DNA of 64,000 bases, from contig NZ_JAILWM010000005.1 in the NCBI RefSeq assembly GCF_025698945.1, positions 1 through 64,000 on the forward strand. The letters are read 5' to 3'. Shown one piece after another: positions 8,725 through 17,403 of the stretch; within the stretch, counting starts at the first letter, position 1, and each line of letters begins with the position of its first letter. The DNA is from Nitrosopumilus sp. (GTDB taxonomy: Archaea; Thermoproteota; Nitrososphaeria; Nitrososphaerales; Nitrosopumilaceae). A program made the translations under genes and the position numbers. A model generated the notes under the pieces. It did no database searches. It had not been told where the DNA came from and saw only the letters and a program-made list of their open reading frames with translations.

Positions 8725-9578
8725 TATTTTTTTGATAATGTATTATATGAATATTTTAAAGCTTTAAAATAATTTGTAGGAGTTCCCATATCTATACAAA
8801 TTTCTTTAGAATTATGTTTAAATCCAAGAATTTTATAGTTCATTTTCATCATAGTCTGAACACAATCCGTTAATTCAATTTCACCCTTTTTACTTTGTTT
8901 AGTTTTTTTTGCTGCATTGTATATATCATGATCAAAAATATTTATTCCAGATAATCCCAAATTAGAAGTAGAAATTTTTGGTTTTTCAATTACTTTGGAA
9001 ACAGCATAGACGTTTTTTGATATTTTATTTCCATATGCAATTCCATATTGTTTGGGATTATCAATTTTTTTTAATCCTATTATTCCTTGAGGAGAATATT
9101 TTTCATAAGCATCAAACAATTTTTTATAGAATGATTTTGATGGAAGATACAAATCACCTAAATGAAATAAAAAAGGTTTATCACCAACAACGTCCTTAGC
9201 TAATAATACAGTATGACCAATGCCTAATTGTTTATGTTGTCTTTTCCAAATAATTGAAGATTTTTCAATTTTTCTATAAAGATTGTTTAAAATTTTTATA
9301 TATTGATTGTTACCATTTTTTTTAAGAAAATCTAAAAACTCATAATGTGGAGTAAGATGATTTTCTATGGTCTCTTTTCCTCGTCCCACAATAATACAGT
9401 AATTTCGTATTCCAACATCATATAAATTTTCAAAAAGTATTTCCAATAATGGTTTTATTAAATAAGTATTATCAGGATTTTTTTGAAATATAGGTAACAT
9501 GATTTTAGGGATTTCTTTAGTTACAGGTATTAGACGGCCACCTAATCCAGCTGCTGGTATCACAACAGTATCGATCAT
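8721..9578 (-). CDS. Sugar nucleotidyltransferase (GalU/RmlA-like)
   Basis: The N-terminal signature TVVIPAAGLGGRLIPVTKE with a following PKIMLPI is the nucleotide-binding loop of UTP-glucose-1-phosphate uridylyltransferases. FHLGDLYLP holds the metal-binding Asp, VIEKP the sugar-phosphate contact, and GEIELTDCVQ is typical of GalU. It makes an NDP-sugar, probably UDP-glucose or a relative, for the neighbouring transferases. I prefer the ATG at 9578, which places the glycine-rich loop at residue 8 as in the family; a start at 9635 would add a hydrophobic leader that does not belong to this fold. Confidence 0.85.
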   Translation of the reverse strand: MIDTVVIPAAGLGGRLIPVTKEIPKIMLPIFQKNPDNTYLIKPLLEILFENLYDVGIRNYCIIVGRGKETIENHLTPHYEFLDFLKKNGNNQYIKILNNLYRKIEKSSIIWKRQHKQLGIGHTVLLAKDVVGDKPFLFHLGDLYLPSKSFYKKLFDAYEKYSPQGIIGLKKIDNPKQYGIAYGNKISKNVYAVSKVIEKPKISTSNLGLSGINIFDHDIYNAAKKTKQSKKGEIELTDCVQTMMKMNYKILGFKHNSKEICIDMGTPTNYFKALKYSYNTLSKKY

Positions 9579-9656
9579 AAAAGGATAATGATATGTGGTT
9601 ATAAAAATAATTAGAAAATAAATTGTTATAAGCACCTTACCGTATGTTCATGATTA

Positions 9657-10787
9657 TTGAAAATTCCATTATACATTCCATCAATTTCAAGGAAAGATAA
9701 GCATATGATGTTGAATGCACTTGATGATCCTCAATTAACAGATGGCCCAAGATTAAGAAAATTCGAATCTAAGTTTGGTTATTTTACAAAAAGTAAATTT
9801 TCAATGGGAGTATCAAATGGAACTTCGGCAATCCATTTAACACTTAAAGCATTAGATATCAAAAAAGGCGATGAGGTTATTGTTCCGGATTTAACATTTA
9901 TTGCAACTGCAAATGCAGTTCTACATTGTGGGGCAACACCCATTCCAGCAGATATTGATTCTACATTAAACATATCCATAAAATCTATTGAGGAAAAAAT
10001 TACTAATAAAACAAAGGCCATAATCCCAGTTCATTTTGCAGGTAGTGTATGCAATATTATGGATATAATAAAAATTGGAAAAAAAAATAATATAAAAATT
10101 ATTGAAGATTGTGCTCATTCATTAGGGGCATTTTTCAAAAATAAACATGTAGGAACATTTGGTATTGCTGGATGTTTTAGTTTCTATCCAACAAAAAACA
10201 TCACGACAATAGAAGGGGGAATGGTAATTACAGATTCAAACATAATTTCAAAAAAAATCACTCAAGCAAGGAATCACGGTTTATCTAAGTCATTAATTGA
10301 GAGACATATGAAAAATAAACCATGGATTTATGATATGAAGGATTTTGGATATAATTTTAGACTAGATGAGGTTAGATCGTCTTTAGGTTTGTCCCAATTA
10401 TTAAGAATTAAAGATTTAGAAGCAAAAAGGATTAATGCTGCTAAATACTATAATAAAAAATTAGAAAATGTAAAAGGAATAGAAACACCATCAACATATG
10501 TTGGAAAAAATCATATCTACCATCTATACATAATAAAAATAAACAAATCTTTTGGAATTAGTAGAAATAAAGTTCATGAAAAATTGATAAACCAAGGAAT
10601 ATTTACAACGGTACATTATAAGCCAATTCACAAATTCAGTTATTTTAAAAAATTAGGTTTTAAAGATAAAGACTATTCTTCTACTATGGATGCATATAGA
10701 GAATGCTTAACATTACCATTATATCCAACTATTAAAAGAATAGAACAAGATTACATAATTTCAAATTTATTAAAACTTCAAAAATGA
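9657..10787 (+). CDS. DegT/DnrJ/EryC1 family PLP-dependent sugar aminotransferase
   Basis: The 376-residue protein shows NGTSAIHLTL (phosphate binding), EVIVPDLTFIATANA, IIEDCAHSLGA (PLP-binding Asp) and FSFYPTKNITTIEGGM, where the Lys of PTKN is the Schiff-base residue. It would transfer an amino group from glutamate to a 3- or 4-keto sugar nucleotide. It opens a plus-strand cassette and overlaps the WbqC-like gene by 4 bp. The downstream RmlB would supply the keto-sugar and the small formyltransferase could act on the amine. The start is a TTG at 9657; the only ATGs just upstream are out of frame. Confidence 0.92.
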   Translation: MKIPLYIPSISRKDKHMMLNALDDPQLTDGPRLRKFESKFGYFTKSKFSMGVSNGTSAIHLTLKALDIKKGDEVIVPDLTFIATANAVLHCGATPIPADIDSTLNISIKSIEEKITNKTKAIIPVHFAGSVCNIMDIIKIGKKNNIKIIEDCAHSLGAFFKNKHVGTFGIAGCFSFYPTKNITTIEGGMVITDSNIISKKITQARNHGLSKSLIERHMKNKPWIYDMKDFGYNFRLDEVRSSLGLSQLLRIKDLEAKRINAAKYYNKKLENVKGIETPSTYVGKNHIYHLYIIKINKSFGISRNKVHEKLINQGIFTTVHYKPIHKFSYFKKLGFKDKDYSSTMDAYRECLTLPLYPTIKRIEQDYIISNLLKLQK

Positions 10788-11506
10788 AATTGTCTTATAC
10801 TAAAAATGAAAAAATTGTGGTAAGTATAATTCAACCTGCCTTATTTCCATGGTTAGGATATTTTGATATTATTAACAAATCAGATTTTTTTATATTTTTT
10901 GATAATGTAAAATTTGAAAAAAGAAATTGGCAAATGAGAAATAAGTTGAAAATTATTTCAGAACAAAATGAAAAAGAAACTTGGATCAGTCTACCTACAA
11001 AAGAAATTTCTCAAAAAACATTAATTAAAGATGCATTAATAGACAATACAAAAAATTGGAAATCCAAACATATGACTATGTTTCGTAGTAACTACGGCAA
11101 AAATGTCAACGAGATTAAATTTTTGATAGAGATGTATGAAAAAAATTGGGATTATATTTCTGATTTTAATATTGAATTCATTACAAAATGTTCTCAATAT
11201 TTACAAATTGATACTAAATTTGTTAAGGCATCAAGTTTGAATGTAGATGGTAAAAGAAGTCAATTGTTGTTAAATATATGTAAAAAGCTTAATGCCACTG
11301 AATATCTTTCAGGACCTAAAGCTAAAACGTATCTTGATGCTGATAAACAATTATTTGAAAATGAAAATATAAAAATCACATATCATGATTATAAACATCC
11401 TATTTACAATCAAAAAGGTAATTTATTTATAGAAAAATTATCAATTTTAGATCTACTATTTAATGAAAAAGAAAAATCCAGAGAATATTTCCAATTCAAT
11501 AAATAA
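10784..11506 (+). CDS. WbqC-like family protein
   Basis: The segment VSIIQPALFPWLGYFDII, followed by a Ser-Asp and then DNVKFEKRNWQMRNKLK, is the conserved N-terminal signature of WbqC-like proteins (PF08889), found in O-antigen and other glycan clusters. Their chemistry is not settled, but they are frequently encoded beside aminotransferases and are thought to act on amino-sugar nucleotides. The gene starts at an ATG overlapping the aminotransferase stop by 4 bp, so the two are probably translationally coupled. Full length (240 residues) for the family. Confidence 0.88.
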   Translation: MKLSYTKNEKIVVSIIQPALFPWLGYFDIINKSDFFIFFDNVKFEKRNWQMRNKLKIISEQNEKETWISLPTKEISQKTLIKDALIDNTKNWKSKHMTMFRSNYGKNVNEIKFLIEMYEKNWDYISDFNIEFITKCSQYLQIDTKFVKASSLNVDGKRSQLLLNICKKLNATEYLSGPKAKTYLDADKQLFENENIKITYHDYKHPIYNQKGNLFIEKLSILDLLFNEKEKSREYFQFNK

Positions 11507-11544
11507 AAGGGTCAAAATCATATGAAAAACTCTTATGCCCATAT

Positions 11545-12186
11545 TTGTTTTCCAATTTATTGGATTCAAAAACCTTCAAATCCATAATTAGGCATTATAC
11601 AAAGCTTCATGAGGAATATGGAACAACTCCTGCTGGAATTGGATGGATGAAAGGTAAACAAGACATTAGATTTAATGCTGTATCAAAAATTGGAGTTTTA
11701 AAAAATTCAAGTGTAATTGACATTGGATGTGGCTATGGTGATTTTCTTGCTTTCCTAAATAAAAAAAGGTTTAATGTAAAATATACTGGAATTGATATTA
11801 ATGAAAGATTTATTGATATTGCAAAAAGTAAACATCCGAATTCATATTTTGATGTAAGAGATATAGAGAAAAAGCCACTTAAAAAAAAATTTGATTGGGC
11901 ATTTGCAATAGGAACTACAAATCAAAATGGGAGTTACTCATACATAGAAAAACTAATGAAAGAAATGCTTAAAATTTCAAAAAAAGGAATAGCAATAGAC
12001 TTTCTTAGTACTTATGTTGATTTTAAAAAACCTTCAAATTTTCATGCTTCACCAGAAAAAGTTTTCAAAATTGCAAAAAAATTCTCAAAAAGGGTGGTTT
12101 TAAAACATGATTACTTACCATTTGAATTTTGTATTTTTATATATAAAAATGATAAAATTTCAAAAAACATATCATTTTTAAAATAA
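11545..12186 (+). CDS. SAM-dependent methyltransferase
   Basis: VIDIGCGYGDFLAFL is a canonical class I SAM-binding loop, followed by the acidic GIDINERF. The TTPAGIGWMKGKQDIRF segment before it is commonly seen in methyltransferases of bacterial and archaeal glycan clusters. It probably methylates a sugar in the pathway of its cassette neighbours. The start is weakly defined: the frame has a TTG at 11545 and no ATG upstream. An out-of-frame ATG at 11522 opens only a 21-codon ORF that overlaps the start. Either translation begins at the TTG or the first bases carry a frameshift. Confidence 0.8.
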   Translation: MFSNLLDSKTFKSIIRHYTKLHEEYGTTPAGIGWMKGKQDIRFNAVSKIGVLKNSSVIDIGCGYGDFLAFLNKKRFNVKYTGIDINERFIDIAKSKHPNSYFDVRDIEKKPLKKKFDWAFAIGTTNQNGSYSYIEKLMKEMLKISKKGIAIDFLSTYVDFKKPSNFHASPEKVFKIAKKFSKRVVLKHDYLPFEFCIFIYKNDKISKNISFLK

Positions 12187-12197
12187 GGTGGATATTA

Positions 12198-12689
12198 TTG
12201 ATTAGAGTATATACAAAAACAAGACATATAGAAAAAATTCAAAAATTTTTAACCAAGAATAATTTAAAACATGAAATTTACACAATATATGACAATCCTC
12301 CAGATACAGATTTTGAACTAGGAATATGTTATGTTTATACTAGAAAAATTACAGAGCCACTTTTGTCAAAACCAAAAAAAGGTTTTGTAAATTTTCATCC
12401 AGGTCCACTACCAAAATATAAAGCAAGCCCAGGGATTTCCCAATGGAATGTTGCAATTGAAAATAAGGAAATGAATTGGGGAGTCACAGTTCACTACATG
12501 GATGAAGAGTATGATACAGGACCAATTATAAGAGTAAAAAAAATTCCATTACATGAACCACCTACATCCTATGAAGAGCTCGCTGCAATTTCATATTATT
12601 TTCTGTTTGAATTATTCAAAGAAACAATAATCGATATTTATAATGAAAAAATAAAACCAATATCTCAAGATGAATATGAAGAAGAATAA
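12198..12689 (+). CDS. Small formyltransferase-domain protein, putative sugar N-formyltransferase
   Basis: Only the catalytic domain of the formyltransferase family (PF00551) is present in 163 residues. GFVNFHPGPLPKYKASPG contains the catalytic Asn and His (N-F-H), and MDEEYDTGPI the catalytic Asp, so all three active-site residues are intact. There is no C-terminal tRNA-binding domain, which argues against Met-tRNA formylation (also absent in archaea). Its position between an aminotransferase/WbqC/methyltransferase run and rmlB suggests N-formylation of an amino sugar with 10-formyl-tetrahydrofolate. Start: TTG at 12198 with a good ribosome-binding site (GGTGG, 7 nt upstream). Confidence 0.82.
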   Translation: MIRVYTKTRHIEKIQKFLTKNNLKHEIYTIYDNPPDTDFELGICYVYTRKITEPLLSKPKKGFVNFHPGPLPKYKASPGISQWNVAIENKEMNWGVTVHYMDEEYDTGPIIRVKKIPLHEPPTSYEELAAISYYFLFELFKETIIDIYNEKIKPISQDEYEEE

Positions 12690-12764
12690 TTAATGAAAAA
12701 TAATTCGATATTTATTCGATTTTAAAATAAAGGTAAATATGTCAATTAATAATAGTTTAAAATT

Positions 12765-13757
12765 ATGAAAATTTTAGTTACTGGTGGTTGTGGTTTTATA
12801 GGAAGTAATTTTATAATTGAATTTTTAAATTCAAAAAAAAATGCATCCGTCATTAATCTTGATGCAATGCTAATTGGGTCAAATCCTTTGAATTTGCAAG
12901 GAATTAAAACTAAAAACTATAGATTCGTGAAGGGGAATATTTGTGATAAAAAAATCATTGAGAAATTAATACCCAAAGTAGATTGTGTTATTAATTTTGC
13001 TGCACATAGTCATGTAGATAGAAGTATTAAAAATTCTATGCCATTTCTAAAATCAAATGTGCAGGGAGTACATACCATTTTGGAAACGTTGAGAAAAAAT
13101 AAAAAAGTAAGACTAATTCAGATTTCTACTGATGAAGTTTTTGGGGAGACATTATCAGGTATGAATAAAGAGAATAGCCCATTATGTCCTTCAAATCCTT
13201 ATTCAGCTACAAAAGCTTCAGCTGAAATGCTTGTAAAGGCATACGCTAGAACATACGAGCTTGACACCATAATTACAAGGTGCACAAATAATTATGGGCC
13301 AAGACAATTTCCTGAGAAATTAATTCCAAAAACAATAATTGCAGCATCAAGAAATGAGAAAATTCCAATACACGGAGATGGTCAAACTACAAGACATTGG
13401 ACTCATGTTTTTGATCATTGCAATGCATTACTAAAAGTAGCACAGCAAGGAAAAAGTAATCAGATATACCACATAGCAGATCCAAATGAGATAACCGATC
13501 TTAAAATTGTGAAAAATATTTTAAAATTAATGGGAAAATCTGAAGACTTGATTGAATTTGTACCAGAGAGACCGGGTAAAGATAAACGGTATTCATTAGA
13601 CACAAATTTAACAAAGAAAAAATTAAGATGGAAACCAAAGATTCCTTTGAACCAAGGAATTAAAGATGCAATAGAATGGTATCTAGCAAATAAAAAACAA
13701 TGGGGCTCAATTTCAAAAAAAGCTAGAAATCCAACTCCTTGGTTAAAGTCTGATTAG
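12765..13757 (+). CDS. rmlB: dTDP-glucose 4,6-dehydratase
   Basis: An extended SDR enzyme: TGGCGFIGSNF binds NAD, NFAAHSHVDRSI and QISTDEVFGE (Thr-Asp-Glu catalytic triad) are specific to RmlB-type dehydratases, YSATKAS provides the Tyr-x-x-x-Lys pair, and RCTNNYGPRQFPEKLIP is the sugar-nucleotide pocket. It converts dTDP-glucose to dTDP-4-keto-6-deoxyglucose, the entry point to many deoxy-amino sugars. With the upstream aminotransferase and formyltransferase it could feed a 4-formamido-4,6-dideoxy sugar. The 3' end overlaps the convergent isomerase gene by 4 bp. A 75-bp spacer separates it from the formyltransferase. Confidence 0.92.
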   Translation: MKILVTGGCGFIGSNFIIEFLNSKKNASVINLDAMLIGSNPLNLQGIKTKNYRFVKGNICDKKIIEKLIPKVDCVINFAAHSHVDRSIKNSMPFLKSNVQGVHTILETLRKNKKVRLIQISTDEVFGETLSGMNKENSPLCPSNPYSATKASAEMLVKAYARTYELDTIITRCTNNYGPRQFPEKLIPKTIIAASRNEKIPIHGDGQTTRHWTHVFDHCNALLKVAQQGKSNQIYHIADPNEITDLKIVKNILKLMGKSEDLIEFVPERPGKDKRYSLDTNLTKKKLRWKPKIPLNQGIKDAIEWYLANKKQWGSISKKARNPTPWLKSD

Positions 13758-14764
13758 AGATTATTTTTAATATAATCAATAGATCTAACTGGGGAAGGAT
13801 CCGTTTTGTCCATAACTGCCTTAAAAATTGATGAACAGTCTAGCAAATAGATCATGCAAATTAGTTTTGTAAAAATATGGCCATCTACAGAGCGAACTTC
13901 TAGGTATTCAATACTATTTTCATCAAAGTATTTTTTTACGATAGACCATCTCTCCTTGGTTTTCACATAATCATCTTTACCCTGAATCAAAATAGGTTGT
14001 ACATTAGATTTTGTTTCCCAAGCAACTATTCCGTTATGACAAGCCTCAATAATATCCTCAGTTATTGCATGAATCTTTACATTTTCTTGTAAGGAAGATT
14101 TGAATCGAATTGCTACAGATTGTAATCCATATGGGTAATAGATCAAAGGAATGCCAGTTATCCAAGTTGCAATTCTCAGCGATTCGTTAGAGGTAGATAA
14201 ATTTCTAAAAGAAATTTCATTACAAATTTTTTCGAGTTGAATAAATGATTGCTCAACTTCTAATTTTGAAATAGGCAATATTTTATTTAACACTTTGAGA
14301 ATAGAGTATACATATTTTACAAATGAGGCTCTAGGGGAATGAATTTTTTCAATTTTTCTAAAATTTATGTTATTTTTAGAACAAATTTCTTCTATTTTTC
14401 CCCCTGATGAGAATGCAATTGTATGACAGTCCATTTTAATGGATGATTCTAAAACGTTTAGCGTTTCTTTAGAATTTCCCGAAATACTTGTAACTACAAC
14501 AAGTGTATTTTTATCAATGGTGTTTGGAAGTAAATATCCCTTGACTAGTGTAACATGAAAATTGGTTTTAGAAAAAATTGACGCAAACAAATCCCCTATC
14601 GCACCAGATCCTCCCATTCCTGCAAAAACAACATGATTAATTCTCTCCAATGAAACCTCATCAATATCAGAATAGAATGCCTCTTTAGCAATCTGTGGCC
14701 ATCTATCATACACCTTATGCATACCACTTGGATCATATTTTTCCAGATCAGAAGGAGTAATCAT
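13754..14764 (-). CDS. Bifunctional phosphoglucose/phosphomannose isomerase
   Basis: A SIS-domain protein of 336 residues. VVFAGMGGSGAIGDL begins the first SIS domain and VVVTSISGNSKETL carries the Ser-Gly-Asn-x-x-Glu-Thr phosphate-binding motif. The C-terminal HNGIVAWE segment (His-Asn) is typical of the PGI/PMI family of archaea and some bacteria. It interconverts glucose-6-phosphate, fructose-6-phosphate and mannose-6-phosphate, linking gluconeogenesis to nucleotide-sugar synthesis. It lies convergent to rmlB and divergent from the GT4 gene, so it is likely transcribed alone from the 81-bp spacer. Confidence 0.88.
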   Translation of the reverse strand: MITPSDLEKYDPSGMHKVYDRWPQIAKEAFYSDIDEVSLERINHVVFAGMGGSGAIGDLFASIFSKTNFHVTLVKGYLLPNTIDKNTLVVVTSISGNSKETLNVLESSIKMDCHTIAFSSGGKIEEICSKNNINFRKIEKIHSPRASFVKYVYSILKVLNKILPISKLEVEQSFIQLEKICNEISFRNLSTSNESLRIATWITGIPLIYYPYGLQSVAIRFKSSLQENVKIHAITEDIIEACHNGIVAWETKSNVQPILIQGKDDYVKTKERWSIVKKYFDENSIEYLEVRSVDGHIFTKLICMIYLLDCSSIFKAVMDKTDPSPVRSIDYIKNNL

Positions 14765-14845
14765 TTAGATGAAAGGTTCAAAGTTTACAATATAACAATT
14801 TGCCATACCGACATGCTCTTATGATTCCAGTCTAAATGCAAAATA

Positions 14846-16027
14846 TTGAATGTTTTACTCCTCTCACAGTTTTATTCTACAACAAAGGGAGGTGGAGAGT
14901 ATGTATTCAAAACAATTGCAGAGAGCCTAGCAAAAAATAACCACAAAGTATGGGTAATTACAAGTAAAATCAAAGACGAAACATATCAAGAATCCGAGAA
15001 TGTTAAGATAATCACCATACAACCAGAACTAGCTTACAAAGGAGGACTTCCACCATCATTTACAGACAATATCAAGTACGTCCTAAATTCCTACAAGCAA
15101 GGAAGAAAGATCATAAAAAATCATAATATAGACATAATTCATTCAAACAACTTCTCACCAGCCCTTGCAGGCTCCATACTATCATATTTTACCAAAGTGC
15201 CTCACATAACTACGATTCATGATATCTTTTCCATTTACGATAAAGAGTTTTGGAAAAAATGGGCAAGCCAATCAAATGTATCTTATACAAACGCTAGACT
15301 GATTCCATTCTTTGAAAAACTAATGATGGGATTCAAGATTAGACTCATTCATACAGTTAGTGATGCAACAAAAACAGATATTGAAAAGTTAGGTACAAGA
15401 AAACCAATCCATGTAATTCCAAACTGCATAAGAGATGAAGAAGTAATAATTGCCAAACCAAAGAATAATCAATTGGCATATCTTGGAAGACTTGTCTTTT
15501 ACAAGAACATTGAAGTAATCATTAAAGCATTCAAAATAGTTTCAAAAGAATTTCCTGATGTTATTTTAATAATTGCAGGAGATGGCCCTCACAGATCATC
15601 ACTGCAAAATCTTGTTGCAAAGTTAGACCTGCAAAACAATATCAAATTTACAGGATATGTAACTGCAGATGAAAAAAAGATTCTCTTAGCAGAATCAAAT
15701 GCATTGCTATTTCCTAGCACCATAGAAGGCTTTGGTCTTGTAATATTGGAAGCATGGCAGCAAAAAAGACCAGTCATAGCATCAGACATGCCACCAATGT
15801 CAGATATCATACAAGATTCCAAGACAGGATTTCTAATTGATCCAAATAATGAAAAACAATGGGCTGAAAAAATTATAGAATTAATCAAAAATCAAAACAT
15901 CTCAGATGAAATGGGAAATGCAGGTTACCAAGTACTAAAATCAAAATACAATGAGGCGTTATTCTATCAAAATTTAATTAAAATGTATGATAATGTGTTA
16001 AAAACTACAGATCAGAAAACATCCTAG
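14846..16027 (+). CDS. GT4 family glycosyltransferase
   Basis: A GT-B protein of 393 residues: the glycine-rich N-terminal loop (STTKGGGEYVFKTI), IIHSNNFSPALAGS, and in the C-terminal half YLGRLVFYKNIEVIIKAFK and EGFGLVILEAWQQKRPVIAS, with the E-x7-E nucleotide-sugar binding motif of GT4. It transfers a sugar from a nucleotide donor with retention. No membrane helix is evident. Its 3' end overlaps the convergent orc1/cdc6 gene by 23 bp. It marks the boundary between the left glycan island and the core-gene block. Confidence 0.9.
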   Translation: MNVLLLSQFYSTTKGGGEYVFKTIAESLAKNNHKVWVITSKIKDETYQESENVKIITIQPELAYKGGLPPSFTDNIKYVLNSYKQGRKIIKNHNIDIIHSNNFSPALAGSILSYFTKVPHITTIHDIFSIYDKEFWKKWASQSNVSYTNARLIPFFEKLMMGFKIRLIHTVSDATKTDIEKLGTRKPIHVIPNCIRDEEVIIAKPKNNQLAYLGRLVFYKNIEVIIKAFKIVSKEFPDVILIIAGDGPHRSSLQNLVAKLDLQNNIKFTGYVTADEKKILLAESNALLFPSTIEGFGLVILEAWQQKRPVIASDMPPMSDIIQDSKTGFLIDPNNEKQWAEKIIELIKNQNISDEMGNAGYQVLKSKYNEALFYQNLIKMYDNVLKTTDQKTS

Positions 16028-17306
16028 AATATTTCCTAAGAGGGCTTGTTCTTGGCAATAGTTTCTCAAGATTTTTTGCCCTATCAAGGCTGATTTTTTT
16101 GTTCATCACAGATGCAAACCATTCTGAATCAATTGAAGGCCCTACAAGTTCAGGGGACACCTTCAGCTTGTATTCTTTGCCATATCCATTCCTACCACGA
16201 GAGTATGCACGAGATGCCAAAAGTCCAGAGTTTTCAAGCTCAACTAGCAAATCAGATACACGTCGATACGATAAAGGATTGTCAGTTTTTGATATAATAT
16301 GAGTATATTTCTTGTAAATAGAAGATGTTGCACTCCATGACTCTTGGTTAATTATTGCAAGAGAGCAGATAGCAGCTGCCACGCACCTCAAGTGGTGTGG
16401 TGCGGAACTTACAATCTCATCAACTCTGTCTTTTTGTAGATTCCTTTGAGCAGAGTCAACATCGTCTTTTGTAATTTTTCCATTACAAATTTCACCTGCA
16501 GTTCTAAGCAAGTCAAGTGCACGTCTTGCATCTCCATGGTCAGAGGAAGATAGAGAAGAACAGTATTCCAGCACATCTTTTGGAACAGATACCCTAAAGG
16601 CCTTTTTTGCGCGGTCTTGCAAAATAGCTAGAATGTCTGATTTAGAATAGGGCAAAAACGAGACATCAGCAGATCCCATTCTGGATTTTACTCTGTCATC
16701 AAGATCATATCCTTGCAGCATATTGTTTGATATTGTAACAATACATATCCAAAATCCATTCTCGCGTAGATTCTCCTCCATCTGTAACAGCTTGTATACA
16801 AAATCAGATGGATTACTGCGAGTGTCAGAAAACACTACATCATACTCATCTAATACTAATACAAAATATTTTTTTCTTTCATGTTTCATGATTTTTTCAA
16901 TTTGTGATTGCATGCAATCAACTGCCTTGTTCAAGCCCTGTGCACTTGACAATAACTCTTCGCCAAGATTTCCTAGAATCATATTGGCACAGCCAAAGAC
17001 AGTCTTTGCTTTTCGTAGATTTACAAATCTAAATGAGATTAAATCCAATAAATTCTCACATACAAATTTTACAACAGTAGACTTGCCAGAACCACTTCGT
17101 CCATAAACAGATACAAGTGGAACTACAAAACCATCCCTGAGACTTAGTATGTTGTTTAGCAGTTTCTCAGTTTCTGCCTCTCGTCCTATAATTTTAGAGG
17201 GCAATATCATAGAGTCAAGATATCTCTTTTTTGCAAATACAGAGTTTTTCTGTTCTATCTTTTTTCTAATATCTGCGATCTTTTTCTTTGATAGTTCCAC
17301 TGGCAA
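16005..17306 (-). CDS. cdc6: Orc1/Cdc6 replication initiator
   Basis: An AAA+ ATPase of 433 residues with Walker A SVYGRSGSGKSTVVKF, Walker B FVLVLDEYDVVF, sensor 1 in CIVTISNN and the sensor 2 region DARRALDLL, followed by a C-terminal winged-helix domain (about 320-410). This is the layout of archaeal Orc1/Cdc6, which binds replication origins and loads MCM. The N-terminal basic stretch and the linker YLDSMILPSKIIGREAE are also typical. The start is taken as TTG at 17306; a GTG two codons in is possible. Such genes often sit beside an origin, but no clear origin motif is seen in the 97-bp upstream spacer. Confidence 0.9.
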   Translation of the reverse strand: MPVELSKKKIADIRKKIEQKNSVFAKKRYLDSMILPSKIIGREAETEKLLNNILSLRDGFVVPLVSVYGRSGSGKSTVVKFVCENLLDLISFRFVNLRKAKTVFGCANMILGNLGEELLSSAQGLNKAVDCMQSQIEKIMKHERKKYFVLVLDEYDVVFSDTRSNPSDFVYKLLQMEENLRENGFWICIVTISNNMLQGYDLDDRVKSRMGSADVSFLPYSKSDILAILQDRAKKAFRVSVPKDVLEYCSSLSSSDHGDARRALDLLRTAGEICNGKITKDDVDSAQRNLQKDRVDEIVSSAPHHLRCVAAAICSLAIINQESWSATSSIYKKYTHIISKTDNPLSYRRVSDLLVELENSGLLASRAYSRGRNGYGKEYKLKVSPELVGPSIDSEWFASVMNKKISLDRAKNLEKLLPRTSPLRKYSRMFSDL

Positions 17307-17403
17307 CGCATGTAAGTAATGTATTCATTGAAATTATTTATTGTGAATCCAAAAAAAATGACCCAAAGTAAGCTGCAAATTCATCACCGTTCAGATTTTA
17401 TTC

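Noticed and set aside
16112-16302. Small plus-strand ORFs inside cdc6
   Set aside because: They are shadows of a well-supported minus-strand gene with conserved motifs.
17307-17403. Replication origin in the spacer upstream of cdc6
   Set aside because: No repeated origin-box motifs or long AT-rich unwinding element can be recognised in 97 bp; left as a question only.
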